Origin: Rufibacter roseus
GTDB lineage: Bacteria; Bacteroidota; Bacteroidia; Cytophagales; Hymenobacteraceae
Direction: 5' to 3'
NCBI RefSeq assembly: GCF_001647285.1
Contig: NZ_LRML01000009.1
Coordinates: 62,001 to 126,000 of the forward strand
DNA length: 64,000 bases
Positions 32,965 to 42,161 of this stretch are shown here, piece by piece. The notes beneath the pieces are model-generated. The model saw nothing but the letters and a program-made list of their open reading frames with translations, did not search any database and was not told the DNA's origin. How positions within the stretch are numbered: the first letter of the stretch is position 1; every line of letters begins with the position of its first letter. Made by a program: the position numbers and the translations under genes.

Positions 32965-33924
32965 TCATTCCTCTGCCTTGGCTTTGTTGGGGCCATTATC
33001 TTCATTCACTGGGGCATGACCTACTTCTTCTTCTTTATTAATCACCCGCACCGCATAATCTGACGGATAAATATTGGCCCCGTAGCGGCGGGCGTACACC
33101 AAGGTGAACTGCGCGCCCAAGAAAATAATCTGCGAAGTGTAAAAAACCCAGGTAAGCACTACAATCACCGAGCCCGCCGCCCCGTAAATGCCTGAGAAGT
33201 TACTGTTGCCTAAGTAAAGCCCTATAATTGATTTACCCAAAGCAAAAAGCAATGCAGTCACAACGGCTCCGGTCCAAACATCACTCCACCTAATCTTAGC
33301 ATCGGGCAGGAACTTATAGATTAAGGCAAAAAGAAAAGCTACCACCCCCGTAGACACCACCTGATTTACCAACTGGGTTAGCAGCAGCATAGATTCATCT
33401 ACTTTGTCTGTTAGAAAAGAGGTCACAGCCACCAACACCGCGTGCACCAGTAAACTGACTAGCAGCAAGAACACAATTGCCAGTATCATGGCAAAGGAAA
33501 GCAGGCGGTCGCGGAGCAGCTTCAGGTATTCATTGCGGGGCTTCGGCTTTACACCCCAAATCTGGTTTAGAGACTCCTGCAAAGACACAAAAACGCCTGT
33601 GGCTCCTATTAGCAATGTAAAAACCCCTACCAGCGTAGCCCAAGTAAAGTCAGAAGATTGGTTTATGTTTTCCACCATGGTTTGAATGTCGGTGGCGCCT
33701 TTGCGGCCTAGCAGGTCCCGTAGCTGCTGGTATACTTGCCCACGCACCGCCTCTCGTCCAAATATGGCCCCGGCGGTGTTGATCATGATAATGAGAATGG
33801 GCGGCAGCGCAAAAATAGTGTAATATGCCAGCGCCGCCCCCTTCTGGAAAGAGTTGTTGTCCAGGAAATCCATAAAAACTTCCTTGGTCATTACCCAAGC
33901 CTCTTTTACCATGTTCTTCTGCAT
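32965..33924 (-). CDS. YihY/virulence factor BrkB family membrane protein
   Basis: The 319-residue protein has six predicted membrane helices and the family landmarks KGAALAYYTIFALPPILIIM, FGREAVRGQVYQQL, GATGVFVSLQESLNQIWG, KFLPDAKIRWSDVWTGAVVT and a last helix with VVLTWVFYTSQIIFLGAQ. The family was once called RNase BN, which is no longer accepted; its role is probably envelope transport. The C-terminal tail is acidic (KEEEVGHAPVNEDNG). The ATG at 33924 is used; another Met lies 4 codons on. Confidence 0.88.
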   Translation of the reverse strand: MQKNMVKEAWVMTKEVFMDFLDNNSFQKGAALAYYTIFALPPILIIMINTAGAIFGREAVRGQVYQQLRDLLGRKGATDIQTMVENINQSSDFTWATLVGVFTLLIGATGVFVSLQESLNQIWGVKPKPRNEYLKLLRDRLLSFAMILAIVFLLLVSLLVHAVLVAVTSFLTDKVDESMLLLTQLVNQVVSTGVVAFLFALIYKFLPDAKIRWSDVWTGAVVTALLFALGKSIIGLYLGNSNFSGIYGAAGSVIVVLTWVFYTSQIIFLGAQFTLVYARRYGANIYPSDYAVRVINKEEEVGHAPVNEDNGPNKAKAEE

Positions 33925-34054
33925 CGGCTAAAACTTTCATGTTCATACGTATTAGAGGCCACAGGTTTTAAACAGCTTGATAAACAAATACTTTCTTAGA
34001 TTACCCGCCATAGGTGAATATAAAGCGTACTCTTAAGGAATTAATGCTAAAAGC

Positions 34055-34085
34055 TTTACCAAAGCCTTGAAATACCGTACTTTTG
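34055..34085 (+). promoter_or_regulatory. Putative gltX promoter
   Basis: TACTTTTG at 34078-34085 fits TAnnTTTG. A TTTA at 34055-34058 lies 19 bp upstream in place of TTTG. The -7 element is 27 bp before the ATG. Confidence 0.6.
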
Positions 34086-34112
34086 CACCCTGATTTAAAC
34101 ACACACGACAAC

Positions 34113-35648
34113 ATGGCTAGAGAAGTACGAGTACGCTTTGCCCCCAGCCCCACCGGGCCTTTGCACATCGGCGGCGTGCGCACGGCACTATATAATTACC
34201 TGTTTGCCAAAAAAATGGGCGGTAAAATGTTGCTGCGCATAGAAGATACAGACCAAACCCGCTTTGTGCCTGGCGCCGAGCAATACATTTTTGATAGTTT
34301 AGAGTGGTGCGGCATTAAGTTAGATGAAAGCCCGGTGCACGGTGGCCCGCACGCGCCTTACCGCCAATCTGAGCGCAAGCCCATGTACATGGAGTACGCG
34401 CTGCAACTGGTAGAGGCCGGACACGCCTACTATGCCTTTGACACCGCCGAGGAACTGGACGAAATGCGCGAGCGCCTGAAAGCCGCCAAGGTAGCCACTC
34501 CGCAGTACAACGCCATCACCCGCGCCACCATGAAAAACTCCCTTACCTTACCAGAAGATGAGGTGAAGCGCCGGTTAGAGAGCGGAGATCCGTACGTAAT
34601 CCGCCTGAAGGTGCCTCGCAAGGAAGAGATTCGTCTGAAAGACATGATCAGAGGCTGGGTTATGGTACACTCCTCGGCTATTGATGATAAAGTTCTGATG
34701 AAAAGCGACGGTATGCCTACGTATCACCTCGCTAATATTGTAGATGACCACCTCATGGAAATCACCCACGTGATCAGGGGCGAGGAATGGTTGCCAAGTG
34801 CACCTCTGCACGTGCTGCTGTACCGTTACCTGGGCTGGGAAGACACCATGCCTGAATTTGCTCACCTGCCTTTATTGTTAAAGCCAGACGGCAACGGCAA
34901 ACTGAGCAAGCGCGACGGTGACAAGTTAGGATTCCCGGTGTTCCCGCTAAACTGGACAGACCCTGTTTCCGGTGAAAAATCGAGTGGCTACCGCGAGGCA
35001 GGGTATTTAGCCGACGGCTTCGTTAACTTTCTGGCTTTCTTGGGCTGGAACCCAGGCACGCAACAAGAGCTGTTCACTATGGACGAACTGATTGAGGCCT
35101 TCAGCATTGAACGTATTGGTAAATCTGGAACTCGTTTTGACATTCAGAAAGCCCGTTGGTACAATGAGCAGTACCTAAGAGCCAAGCCAGATGCCGAGTT
35201 AGCCCAGTATCTGTTAGCCGCCTTACCTGAAGGAATTGACTGCACCCCAGAGCGCGCCGAAAAGATTGTGAGCATCATGAAGGAGCGCGTGACGTTTCCG
35301 CAGGATTTCTGGAAAGAAGCCGCTTATTTCTTTGTGGCCCCTACTGAATACAATGAGCAAGTAGCGGCGAAGAAATGGTCTGCCGCTGGCGCCAATGCCT
35401 TTATTCAGTTCAAGAACGAATTAGATTCTTTGCCTGATTTTGACGCCGACACCGTGAAAGCCCAACTGTTACAGGTACTTGAGCAGAACGGTCTTAAAAT
35501 TGGTCAGGTAATGCAGGCCCTGCGCATAGCTTTAACAGGTGTTGAGGCAGGTCCGGACCTAATGGCTATTATTGAAATTATCGGCAAAGAAGAAACGCAG
35601 CGGCGCATTGAAGTAGCCGTAGAAAGGCTGTCACAGTACGCCAAGTAA
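34113..35648 (+). CDS. gltX: Glutamate--tRNA ligase
   Basis: GltX charges tRNA-Glu with glutamate. The ATG at 34113 gives 511 residues starting MAREVRVRFAPSPTGPLHIG, with the class I HIGH motif (LHIG). RIEDTDQTRFVPGAEQYIFD and the KMSKS equivalent KLSKRDGDKLG follow near residue 265, and a C-terminal helical anticodon-binding region to the end. An in-frame upstream TTG would add ten residues of no family match. P36 copy 13, which forms a perfect terminator, lies 25 bp after the stop codon. Confidence 0.97.
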   Translation: MAREVRVRFAPSPTGPLHIGGVRTALYNYLFAKKMGGKMLLRIEDTDQTRFVPGAEQYIFDSLEWCGIKLDESPVHGGPHAPYRQSERKPMYMEYALQLVEAGHAYYAFDTAEELDEMRERLKAAKVATPQYNAITRATMKNSLTLPEDEVKRRLESGDPYVIRLKVPRKEEIRLKDMIRGWVMVHSSAIDDKVLMKSDGMPTYHLANIVDDHLMEITHVIRGEEWLPSAPLHVLLYRYLGWEDTMPEFAHLPLLLKPDGNGKLSKRDGDKLGFPVFPLNWTDPVSGEKSSGYREAGYLADGFVNFLAFLGWNPGTQQELFTMDELIEAFSIERIGKSGTRFDIQKARWYNEQYLRAKPDAELAQYLLAALPEGIDCTPERAEKIVSIMKERVTFPQDFWKEAAYFFVAPTEYNEQVAAKKWSAAGANAFIQFKNELDSLPDFDADTVKAQLLQVLEQNGLKIGQVMQALRIALTGVEAGPDLMAIIEIIGKEETQRRIEVAVERLSQYAK

Positions 35649-35670
35649 TTCTTTGGCTTTATATTTTTCG

Positions 35671-35719
35671 AGCGTTTTGGCTCTGTTTTTCAAAAAACAG
35701 AGCCAAAACGCTTTTTTTA
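35671..35719 (+). terminator. gltX terminator formed by a P36 element
   Basis: Two perfect 20-nt arms (35671-35690 and 35693-35712) enclose a 2-base centre and are followed by TTTTTTT. This is a textbook intrinsic terminator built from a P36 copy. Confidence 0.9.
35674..35709. repeat. P36 palindromic repeat, copy 13 (perfect)
   Basis: The left arm GTTTTGGCTCTGTTTTT and the right arm AAAAACAGAGCCAAAAC are exact complements, so orientation cannot be assigned. It doubles as the gltX terminator. Confidence 0.85.
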
Positions 35720-35859
35720 TGCGCCATCAACAGCCGTTGAACAGACTTGTCTGCGGATTCTGCTCATTTGCTTATCCTTCGGTTCCGTTTTCCCGTTTTA
35801 GTAGATGTAAAAGCTCTGCCTGTCAGGCTGGGTTAGTATTCTACCAGAACACTACTACT

Positions 35860-36225
35860 ATGGCAAAGAAAAAATCAGATAACAAGAAAGAAAGCAAAGC
35901 CGATAAAAAGGCGCGGGTACACCCAGAGCTAGATGGCTTTGAAATCAAGATCAATCCATTGGGCGATATCTCCTCTAACTTCAACATAGACCAGTTAAAC
36001 GAGTTCCTGGACCGAAACGTGACCGACAAAAAGTTAGTGGGTGATCAGGGGAAAAAACGTGTGCAGGAGGAAGAAGAGTACCCGATAGAGGAGAATGTAG
36101 ACGAAGAAGAAAATGAGGAAGATTTTTTCAAGGGAAGTACTAAATTAGACGACGAAGAGGAAGAAGATAACTCCTCCTCTGATGAGGACGAGGATCTTCC
36201 GGCTCGGAAACCCAAGAAAAAATAA
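35860..36225 (+). CDS. Small, highly charged hypothetical protein
   Basis: The ATG at 35860 gives 121 residues. The first 20 are lysine-rich (MAKKKSDNKKESKADKKA). A short ordered part (about 22-60: HPELDGFEIKINPLGDISSN, IDQLNEFLDRNV) follows, and the rest is a glutamate/aspartate-rich tail that ends in PARKPKKK. No membrane helix or signal is present. It is probably a largely disordered conserved protein. An upstream frame to 35653 overlaps non-coding sequence and is not used. It lies 9 bp before the AIM24 gene and is likely cotranscribed with it. Confidence 0.65.
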   Translation: MAKKKSDNKKESKADKKARVHPELDGFEIKINPLGDISSNFNIDQLNEFLDRNVTDKKLVGDQGKKRVQEEEEYPIEENVDEEENEEDFFKGSTKLDDEEEEDNSSSDEDEDLPARKPKKK

Positions 36226-36234
36226 ATCTTCCCT

Positions 36235-36996
36235 ATGAGATCACACGAAATCGATTACCGCATCTACGGCTCAGACATTCAGGTGCTGGAAGTAGAGCTA
36301 GACCCACAGGAAACAGTTATTGCCGAAGCCGGCGCCATGGTGTACATGGAAGACGGCATTCAGTTTGAAACCAAGATGGGAGATGGCTCTAACCCCAGCC
36401 AAGGCTTTTTGGGCAAACTGGTATCCATGGGCAGCCGCATGATCACCGGCGAATCACTGTTCATGACGCACTTTACCCACCGCGGCTACAGCAAAGCCAA
36501 GGTTGCCTTTTCAGCGCCTTACCCTGGCACTATCATGCCAATCAATCTGGCGGAATTTCCCAACGGACTGATTGTGCAGAAAGATGGTTTCTTGGCCGCC
36601 GCGCTGGGCACTAAAGTAGCCATGCACTTTAACCGCCGGCTGGGCGCAGGTTTCTTCGGGGGCGAAGGCTTTATCATGCAACGCCTCACCGGTGATGGTT
36701 TGGCCTTTATACACGCAGGCGGCACCGTGGTAGAGCGTCACCTACACAATGAGACCCTACGTGTAGACACCGGCTGCGTAGTGGCCTATGAAAACGGAAT
36801 CGACTTTGATATTCAGCAGGCGGGCGGGTTAAAGTCTATGGTTTTTGGTGGCGAAGGTTTATTTCTAGCCACCTTGAGGGGCACTGGCCGTGTCTGGATA
36901 CAGTCTATGCCTGTGAAGAAGCTTATTCAGGCACTTATGCCTAATGGCGCTAATGCGAACAAAGAAGGCGGTCTCTTAAGCAGCTTTCTGGAATAA
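36235..36996 (+). CDS. AIM24/TIGR00266 family protein
   Basis: The 253-residue protein matches TIGR00266/AIM24: YGSDIQVLEVELDPQETVIA, EAGAMVYMEDGIQFETKMGD, a glycine-rich middle (LVSMGSRMITGESLFMTHF) and GEGFIMQRLTGDGLAFIHAGG, then WIQSMPVKKLIQALMP. The fold is a beta-prism-like repeat of strands. Yeast Aim24 is linked to mitochondrial inner membrane organisation; bacterial members have no settled function. It is preceded by the charged small protein gene and followed by a hairpin terminator. Confidence 0.88.
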   Translation: MRSHEIDYRIYGSDIQVLEVELDPQETVIAEAGAMVYMEDGIQFETKMGDGSNPSQGFLGKLVSMGSRMITGESLFMTHFTHRGYSKAKVAFSAPYPGTIMPINLAEFPNGLIVQKDGFLAAALGTKVAMHFNRRLGAGFFGGEGFIMQRLTGDGLAFIHAGGTVVERHLHNETLRVDTGCVVAYENGIDFDIQQAGGLKSMVFGGEGLFLATLRGTGRVWIQSMPVKKLIQALMPNGANANKEGGLLSSFLE

Positions 36997-37019
36997 AGCT
37001 ACATACTTCTCTACTCTTA

Positions 37020-37048
37020 TTACAGCCCGGCAATGCCGGGCTATTTAG
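37020..37048 (+). terminator. Terminator after the AIM24 gene
   Basis: AGCCCGGC at 37024-37031 pairs with GCCGGGCT at 37035-37042 with a 3-base loop, followed by ATTTAGTT. Confidence 0.75.
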
Positions 37049-37191
37049 TTCTAGCTTTCTTTCGTTTCAAACCATACCTACCCATAACTCTTCTGACACT
37101 TAACAATTTAGCAACACAACCCTAACAGAATAGAAACAAACGGACAGTAATTTTAGCGTAGAAACTAGGGTACAACACCCGTGCTAAAGTT

Positions 37192-37299
37192 ATGAAAGCT
37201 AAACTGCATCAATTGTTTCAGGCGCTCACCGCCAAAGTGGCGACCATGGCGCTCCGCAGAATGCATTCGTTGTATTCGCCGCTCAAGTTTCATCGCTAA
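37192..37299 (+). CDS. Small basic ORF coupled to the LpxH-like gene, 35 residues
   Basis: The ATG at 37192 opens a 35-residue frame starting MKAKLHQLFQALTAKVATMA and ending in PLKFHR. Its TAA shares the A with the ATG of the next gene (TAATG, 37297-37301). The peptide is basic and helix-prone, could be amphipathic, and has no known family. It may be a leader that couples translation to the phosphoesterase, or a small protein. Support is the start, the length and the precise overlap only. Confidence 0.4.
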   Translation: MKAKLHQLFQALTAKVATMALRRMHSLYSPLKFHR

Positions 37300-38194
37300 T
37301 GGCTAAACACCCAGCGCAGAAGAAACGAAGAGTAGAGGTAGTGGTCATCTCTGATGTCCACCTGGGTACCTACGGCTGTCACGCCAAAGAGCTGCTGGCT
37401 TACCTGAAAAGCATAAAGCCCAAAACGCTCATTCTCAACGGCGATATTATTGATATCTGGCAGTTTAGCAAAAACTACTGGCCAGCCGCTCACATGCAGG
37501 TCGTAAGGCACCTGCTTTCTTTGATGAGCAAGGGGATAAAAGTCTACTACATTACCGGCAATCATGACGAGATGCTTCGCAGGTTTGCGGGCATGAAACT
37601 GGGCTCTTTGCAAATACAGAACAAAGTGGTGCTGGAGCTGAGTAACGGTCAAAAGGCCTGGGTATTCCACGGCGATGTGTTTGACGTTACCATGCAGCAT
37701 TCTAAATGGCTCGCCCGCCTGGGCGCCGTGGGCTATGACACCCTCATCCTCCTGAACCGCTTGGTCAACTACGGGTGCCAAAAGCTCAACCGCCCCCGAA
37801 TGTCTTTCTCTAAAAGCGTTAAGAACCGGGTAAAGAGCGCAGTTAAGTTCATCAACAACTTTGAAAGCACCTGCGCTGATCTGGCCGCCGAAAACGGCTA
37901 CGACTATGTGGTGTGTGGCACATTCACCAGCCCGAGATTCGGGAAATGGAGACCTTCAACGGAAAAGTAACTTACCTGAACTCCGGCGATTGGGTAGAAA
38001 ACCTAACTGCTTTGGAATACAACGCAGGCAAGTGGAGCCTATACCAACATTCTTTGGCTTTGGCACAAATGGAACTTGCAGACAATACAGAAGAGGAAGG
38101 AGACAGCGCAGAAGAACTGCACGGCTTGCTCACCAATCACCAGCTTTTTGAGAACCTGCTAGCGGAGTTTAACCAATTAAAACTTAGAGCTTGA
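37299..38194 (+). pseudogene. LpxH-like UDP-2,3-diacylglucosamine diphosphatase, frameshifted
   Basis: This calcineurin-like phosphoesterase would remove UMP from UDP-2,3-diacylglucosamine in lipid A synthesis. The first frame (37299-37919) has DVHLG, NGDIIDIW, GNHDEML and HGDVFD metal-site motifs. At 37919 the frame breaks: GTG TGT GGC ACA appears where GTG TGT GGC CAC is expected. The second frame, readable to 38194, carries the missing HIHQPEIREMETFNGKVTYL end. One lost C inside the GHIH metal motif explains it. With it restored the protein would have about 298 residues. No slippery heptamer is present. It may be a sequencing error, a recent mutation or a true pseudogene. The next gene overlaps the second frame by 4 bp. 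Confidence 0.85.
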
Positions 38195-39246
38195 GAATTC
38201 TATACGGCGTACAAGGCACAGGCAATGGCCACCTGACTCGCGCACTGGACATTATACCGGCACTGCAACAATACGGAGAGGTAGACATAGTGGTCAGCGG
38301 TTGCCAGGTAGACTTAACGTTGCCTTTCCCGGTGAAGTACCGGTTGGGCGGCATGAGCTTTATCTTCGGCAAAAAAGGCGGCATCAACTTCAAGAAAACG
38401 TTTGCTCAGCTTAACTCTAAGCGCTTTTACAAAGAGGTAAAGCAGCTACCGGTGCAGGAGTATGATTTGGTGCTCACTGACTTTGAACCTATCACCGCTT
38501 GGGCCTGCTACTTCGCCAAGAAACCCTGCATAGGCCTCAGCAACCAATGCGCGGTGCTGTCGCCTCATGCACCCCGCCCAAAACGAGACGACCTGCTGGG
38601 CCGGCTAATCCTGAAGAATTACGCACCGGTCACAGCACAGTACGGCTTCCATTTTGCCCGCTTTGACCAAGATACCTTTACACCTATCATCAGACAGCAA
38701 GTGCGGGAACTGGTGCCGCAAAACCAAGGCCATTACACGGTGTATTTGCCTGCTCATGATGACGATACTTTAGTGCATACCTTCAGCCATTTTCCACAAG
38801 TGAACTGGCAGGTTTTCTCTAAGCACAACAAGACTCCGTTTCAGAAAGGAAATGTACAGGTGTTCCCCATTCAGAACGATGCCTTCTTGCACAGCATAGC
38901 CTCCAGCGCGGGGGTGATTTGCGCCGCAGGATTCGGCACTCCCTCTGAGGCGCTCTTCTTAGGAAAGAAATTACTGGTCATCCCCATGAAAAACCAGTAT
39001 GAGCAAACCTGTAACGCGGCTGCCCTGAAATATTTAGGGGTAACAGTTATTAAGAGCTTAAAATCAAAACATTTCCCAACCATTCAGGATTGGCTGGAGT
39101 ATGGTACCCCTGTAGCAGTAGAATATCCAGACCAAACCCAAGAGCTAGTTCACCAGATTGTGCAGCACCATGCCGTGCCACAGGCGTTTTTGCCTCAAAT
39201 CCTGGAAAACACGCCTAAAACACTTTCGCTTACCCATGAACTCTGA
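38191..39246 (+). CDS. Glycosyltransferase, MurG/GT28-like
   Basis: The 351-residue protein starts (M)RILYGVQGTGNGHLTRALD, the typical nucleotide-sugar glycosyltransferase N-terminus with a GNGH loop. A GT-B C-terminal part has VICAAGFGTPSEALFLGKKL and NQYEQTCNAAALKYLG, as in MurG-type enzymes. The start is TTG at 38191, overlapping the stop TGA of the phosphoesterase frame by 4 bases (TTGA), so translation is probably coupled. It probably moves a sugar to a lipid or glycan in the envelope; acceptor unknown. It overlaps the next gene by 11 bp. Confidence 0.85.
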   Translation: MRILYGVQGTGNGHLTRALDIIPALQQYGEVDIVVSGCQVDLTLPFPVKYRLGGMSFIFGKKGGINFKKTFAQLNSKRFYKEVKQLPVQEYDLVLTDFEPITAWACYFAKKPCIGLSNQCAVLSPHAPRPKRDDLLGRLILKNYAPVTAQYGFHFARFDQDTFTPIIRQQVRELVPQNQGHYTVYLPAHDDDTLVHTFSHFPQVNWQVFSKHNKTPFQKGNVQVFPIQNDAFLHSIASSAGVICAAGFGTPSEALFLGKKLLVIPMKNQYEQTCNAAALKYLGVTVIKSLKSKHFPTIQDWLEYGTPVAVEYPDQTQELVHQIVQHHAVPQAFLPQILENTPKTLSLTHEL

Positions 39247-40600
39247 TTCGGCAGAAATGCCAGAACTTACCCGCGCCGCCTTCGGACCTGACTTTATCTG
39301 GGGAACTTCCACCGCCGCTTACCAAATAGAAGGGGCTTTTGCCTGTGATGACAAGGGCCCGTCTATTTGGGATGAATTCACCCAGAACAGCCGGAAAATA
39401 AAACAGGGCCATCACGCACAGGACGCCTGCGAGTTTTACCATCGCTACCAAGACGATTTGGCTCTGATGCGAGAACTGCGCATTCCTAATTTCCGGATGT
39501 CTTTGTCCTGGCCCCGCCTCATTCCGCAGGGCATAGGTGCGCCCAACCCTAAAGGCATAGATTTCTACAACCGCCTCATTGACCATTGCCTGGAGCTGGG
39601 CATTACGCCTTGGGTCACGCTCTACCATTGGGACTTACCCGCTGCCCTGGAAAAGCGCGGCGGCTGGACAAACAGAGACGTGGTAGGTTGGTTCAGGGAA
39701 TATGCCCACCTCTGCGCCAGCAAGTTTGGCGACAGGGTCAAAAACTGGATGGTGTTGAACGAGCCAATGGTGTTTGTGGGGGCCGGATATTCTTTAGGAG
39801 TACACGCGCCGGGCCGTTGGGGCTTACGCAACTTTCTCTCTGCCACCCACCACGCCACCCTTTGCCAGGCCGAAGGTGGCCGGGTGTTGCGTAGCGAAAT
39901 CCCTGATGCTCAAATTGGCACCACTTTCTCTTGCTCGCACCTCACGCCTTACCGCCAGCTAACTCGTGATAAAAAAGCCGTTAAACGAGTGGATGCGCTT
40001 CTGAACCGTCTATTCTTAGAGCCTGCCTTAGGCCTTGGGTACCCCACGCGAGATTTGCCGTACCTCAAGAAACTGGAAAAATACTACCAGCCCGGCGACG
40101 AAGACCTACTACCCTTTGACTTTGATTTTATAGGCGTGCAAAACTACACCAGAGAGGTTGTAAAATACTCGCTCCTGACGCCCATCCTACAGGCCATGCT
40201 GGTATCTGCTCCCAAACGAAAAGTACCCCACACGCTCATGAAGTGGGAAGTATACCCCGAAAGCATTTACCACATGCTGCGCCAATACAGCCAATACCCG
40301 CAAATAAAGAAGCTGATTGTCACAGAAAACGGAGCTGCTTTTCCAGATCAGGTTGTAGATGGAAAAGTGCACGACCCAGACCGGGTTGCCTATTTACAGA
40401 GTTATCTCCAGCAAGTACTCCGAGCAAAGCATGAAGGCGCTAAAGTAGAGGGTTACTTTGTGTGGTCTTTCCTGGACAATTTTGAGTGGGCTGAAGGGTA
40501 TGACCCAAGATTCGGGCTGGTGTATGTAGATTATGAAACGCAGAAGCGCATCGTCAAATCATCGGGGCGCTGGTACCGTGATATGTTGGCTGAACAGTAG
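39236..40600 (+). CDS. GH1 beta-glucosidase
   Basis: The ATG at 39236 gives 454 residues. It is a full-length GH1 enzyme: DFIWGTSTAAYQIEGAF near the start, TLYHWDLPAALEKRGGW, the acid/base Glu in LNEPMVF (about residue 178), the nucleophile Glu in IVTENGAAFPD (about residue 364) and GYFVWSFLDNFEWAEGY in the aglycone site. There is no signal peptide, so it acts in the cytosol on small beta-glucosides. It overlaps the glycosyltransferase gene by 11 bp, which suggests one operon of three genes. Substrate not known. Confidence 0.93.
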   Translation: MNSDSAEMPELTRAAFGPDFIWGTSTAAYQIEGAFACDDKGPSIWDEFTQNSRKIKQGHHAQDACEFYHRYQDDLALMRELRIPNFRMSLSWPRLIPQGIGAPNPKGIDFYNRLIDHCLELGITPWVTLYHWDLPAALEKRGGWTNRDVVGWFREYAHLCASKFGDRVKNWMVLNEPMVFVGAGYSLGVHAPGRWGLRNFLSATHHATLCQAEGGRVLRSEIPDAQIGTTFSCSHLTPYRQLTRDKKAVKRVDALLNRLFLEPALGLGYPTRDLPYLKKLEKYYQPGDEDLLPFDFDFIGVQNYTREVVKYSLLTPILQAMLVSAPKRKVPHTLMKWEVYPESIYHMLRQYSQYPQIKKLIVTENGAAFPDQVVDGKVHDPDRVAYLQSYLQQVLRAKHEGAKVEGYFVWSFLDNFEWAEGYDPRFGLVYVDYETQKRIVKSSGRWYRDMLAEQ

Positions 40601-40637
40601 AATATTCCCTTTGCCGCTACAGAAGCTACCTCACCTA

Positions 40638-42155
40638 CTAAAGCCCGTTGACCTGCAGTATTTCCTCTATGTATTCTCTTGAGTTGGCCAGACGCGGTAC
40701 TTTGTGCTGACCTCCTAATTTGCCTTTGTGTTCCAGCCATTTCAGGAAAGCCCCTTCCGGTGCCACGGTAATAAGCGGTGCCTGCAGGGCTAAGTCTTTC
40801 TGCCGTTTGGCGTCATAGTCGGAGTTGTTTTCCCGTAGGGTCTGGTCTAGCACATGAGTAAACTTAGCTATATCATTAGGCTCCCGTGAGAATTCGATCA
40901 CCCACTGGTGCCCGCCTTTCTCTTTCCCTTCAAAATAAATAGGCGCCGCGGTAAAATTAGTAATGGTAGCCCCGGTTTGGGCACAGGCCGCAGTGATGGC
41001 CGACTCCGCATTCTCCACTACTACTTCTTCACCGAAGGCATTGATAAAATGCTTGGTGCGCCCTGAAATTTTAATGCGGTACGGGCTAAGCGAAGTAAAC
41101 TTCACCGTGTCTCCGATTTTGTAGCGCCACAGGCCGGCGTTGGTAGAGATGATGAGCGCGTAATTTTTGCCTACTTCCACCTGGTCTAGCGTGAGCACCC
41201 GCGGGTTTTCCTCCTCTGCCTGCTCCATAGGAATGAACTCGTAGAAAACGCCATAGTCCAGCATGAGCAGCATTTCGTCTAACAGGCTAGGGTCGTCCTG
41301 AATCCCGAAGAAGCCCTCAGAGGCATTGTACACCTCCAGGTAATTCATCTTATCCGTCGGGATCAGGTTCTTGAAAAGCTGGCGGTAGGGGCCAAAGGCA
41401 ACGGCTCCGTGGGTAAACAGCTCCAGGTTAGGCCATACTTCAGCAATGTTCTTCTTGCCTGTTACCTCCAGAATGCGGTTCAGGAGCACGTACGTCCAGG
41501 TGGGCACGCCAGAAAGGGCGGTCACGTTTTCATTTACCGTTATCTCCACCATCTTCTCAATTTTCTCCTCCCACTTGTCCATGAGGGCCACCTTAAGCGG
41601 AGGCGTACGCATGATCTCGGCCCAAGTAGGCAGGTTCTGCATGATGACAGCTGAAATATCGCCGCAGCGGGTATTGGAATTGAAGTCGTTAGGGTGATGG
41701 CTGCCACCTATGGAGAGTGCTTTGCCGGAGAAGACTTTGGTTTCAGGGTAGTTGTTGGTGTAGATAGAGAGCATGTCTTTGCCCCCTTTGTAATGGCATT
41801 CCTCTAATGACTCGGGACTGACTGGAATAAACTTGCTGCGCGCATTGGTGGTTCCCGATGATTTGGCAAACCACTCCACTTTGCTTGGCCACAGCACATT
41901 CTGCTCGCCGCGCATGACCCGCTCAATGCAAGGGTATAGGTCTTCATAGGTGCAAATAGGCACCCGCTCCTGAAACTCTTTTACGCTCAGTTTATCTTCG
42001 TAACCGTACTTTTTGCCCCATTCAGTGCCTTTGGCCGTTTGGAGCAGGTTAGAAAACAATTCGTTTTGCACGTCATGCGGGTACTTCCGGAAGAGGTCTA
42101 TCTGGTGAATCCTCTTCTTCATGACCCACGTTACAATCGAATTTAATATTTCCAC
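40638..42155 (-). CDS. GH3-family acyl-adenylate ligase-like protein
   Basis: The 505-residue protein belongs to the GH3/JAR1 fold, named after plant auxin-responsive enzymes that attach amino acids to hormones via acyl-AMP. Motifs include WFAKSSGTTNARSKFIPVS, the ATP-binding site, then YNASEGFFGIQDDP and YRIKISGRTKHFINAFGEEV near the C-terminal domain. Bacterial members are of unknown substrate. The start is GTG at 42155 (MEILNSIVTWVMKKR); an ATG 33 bp downstream is an alternative. It is convergent with the GH1 gene, 37 bp away. A four-helix-bundle gene lies upstream. Confidence 0.85.
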   Translation of the reverse strand: MEILNSIVTWVMKKRIHQIDLFRKYPHDVQNELFSNLLQTAKGTEWGKKYGYEDKLSVKEFQERVPICTYEDLYPCIERVMRGEQNVLWPSKVEWFAKSSGTTNARSKFIPVSPESLEECHYKGGKDMLSIYTNNYPETKVFSGKALSIGGSHHPNDFNSNTRCGDISAVIMQNLPTWAEIMRTPPLKVALMDKWEEKIEKMVEITVNENVTALSGVPTWTYVLLNRILEVTGKKNIAEVWPNLELFTHGAVAFGPYRQLFKNLIPTDKMNYLEVYNASEGFFGIQDDPSLLDEMLLMLDYGVFYEFIPMEQAEEENPRVLTLDQVEVGKNYALIISTNAGLWRYKIGDTVKFTSLSPYRIKISGRTKHFINAFGEEVVVENAESAITAACAQTGATITNFTAAPIYFEGKEKGGHQWVIEFSREPNDIAKFTHVLDQTLRENNSDYDAKRQKDLALQAPLITVAPEGAFLKWLEHKGKLGGQHKVPRLANSREYIEEILQVNGL

Positions 42156-42161
42156 GGTGAA

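Noticed and set aside
37861-38151. Separate gene in a third frame at the end of the LpxH-like gene
   Set aside because: The translation (Arg/Pro-rich) matches nothing. The second frame continues the phosphoesterase homology.
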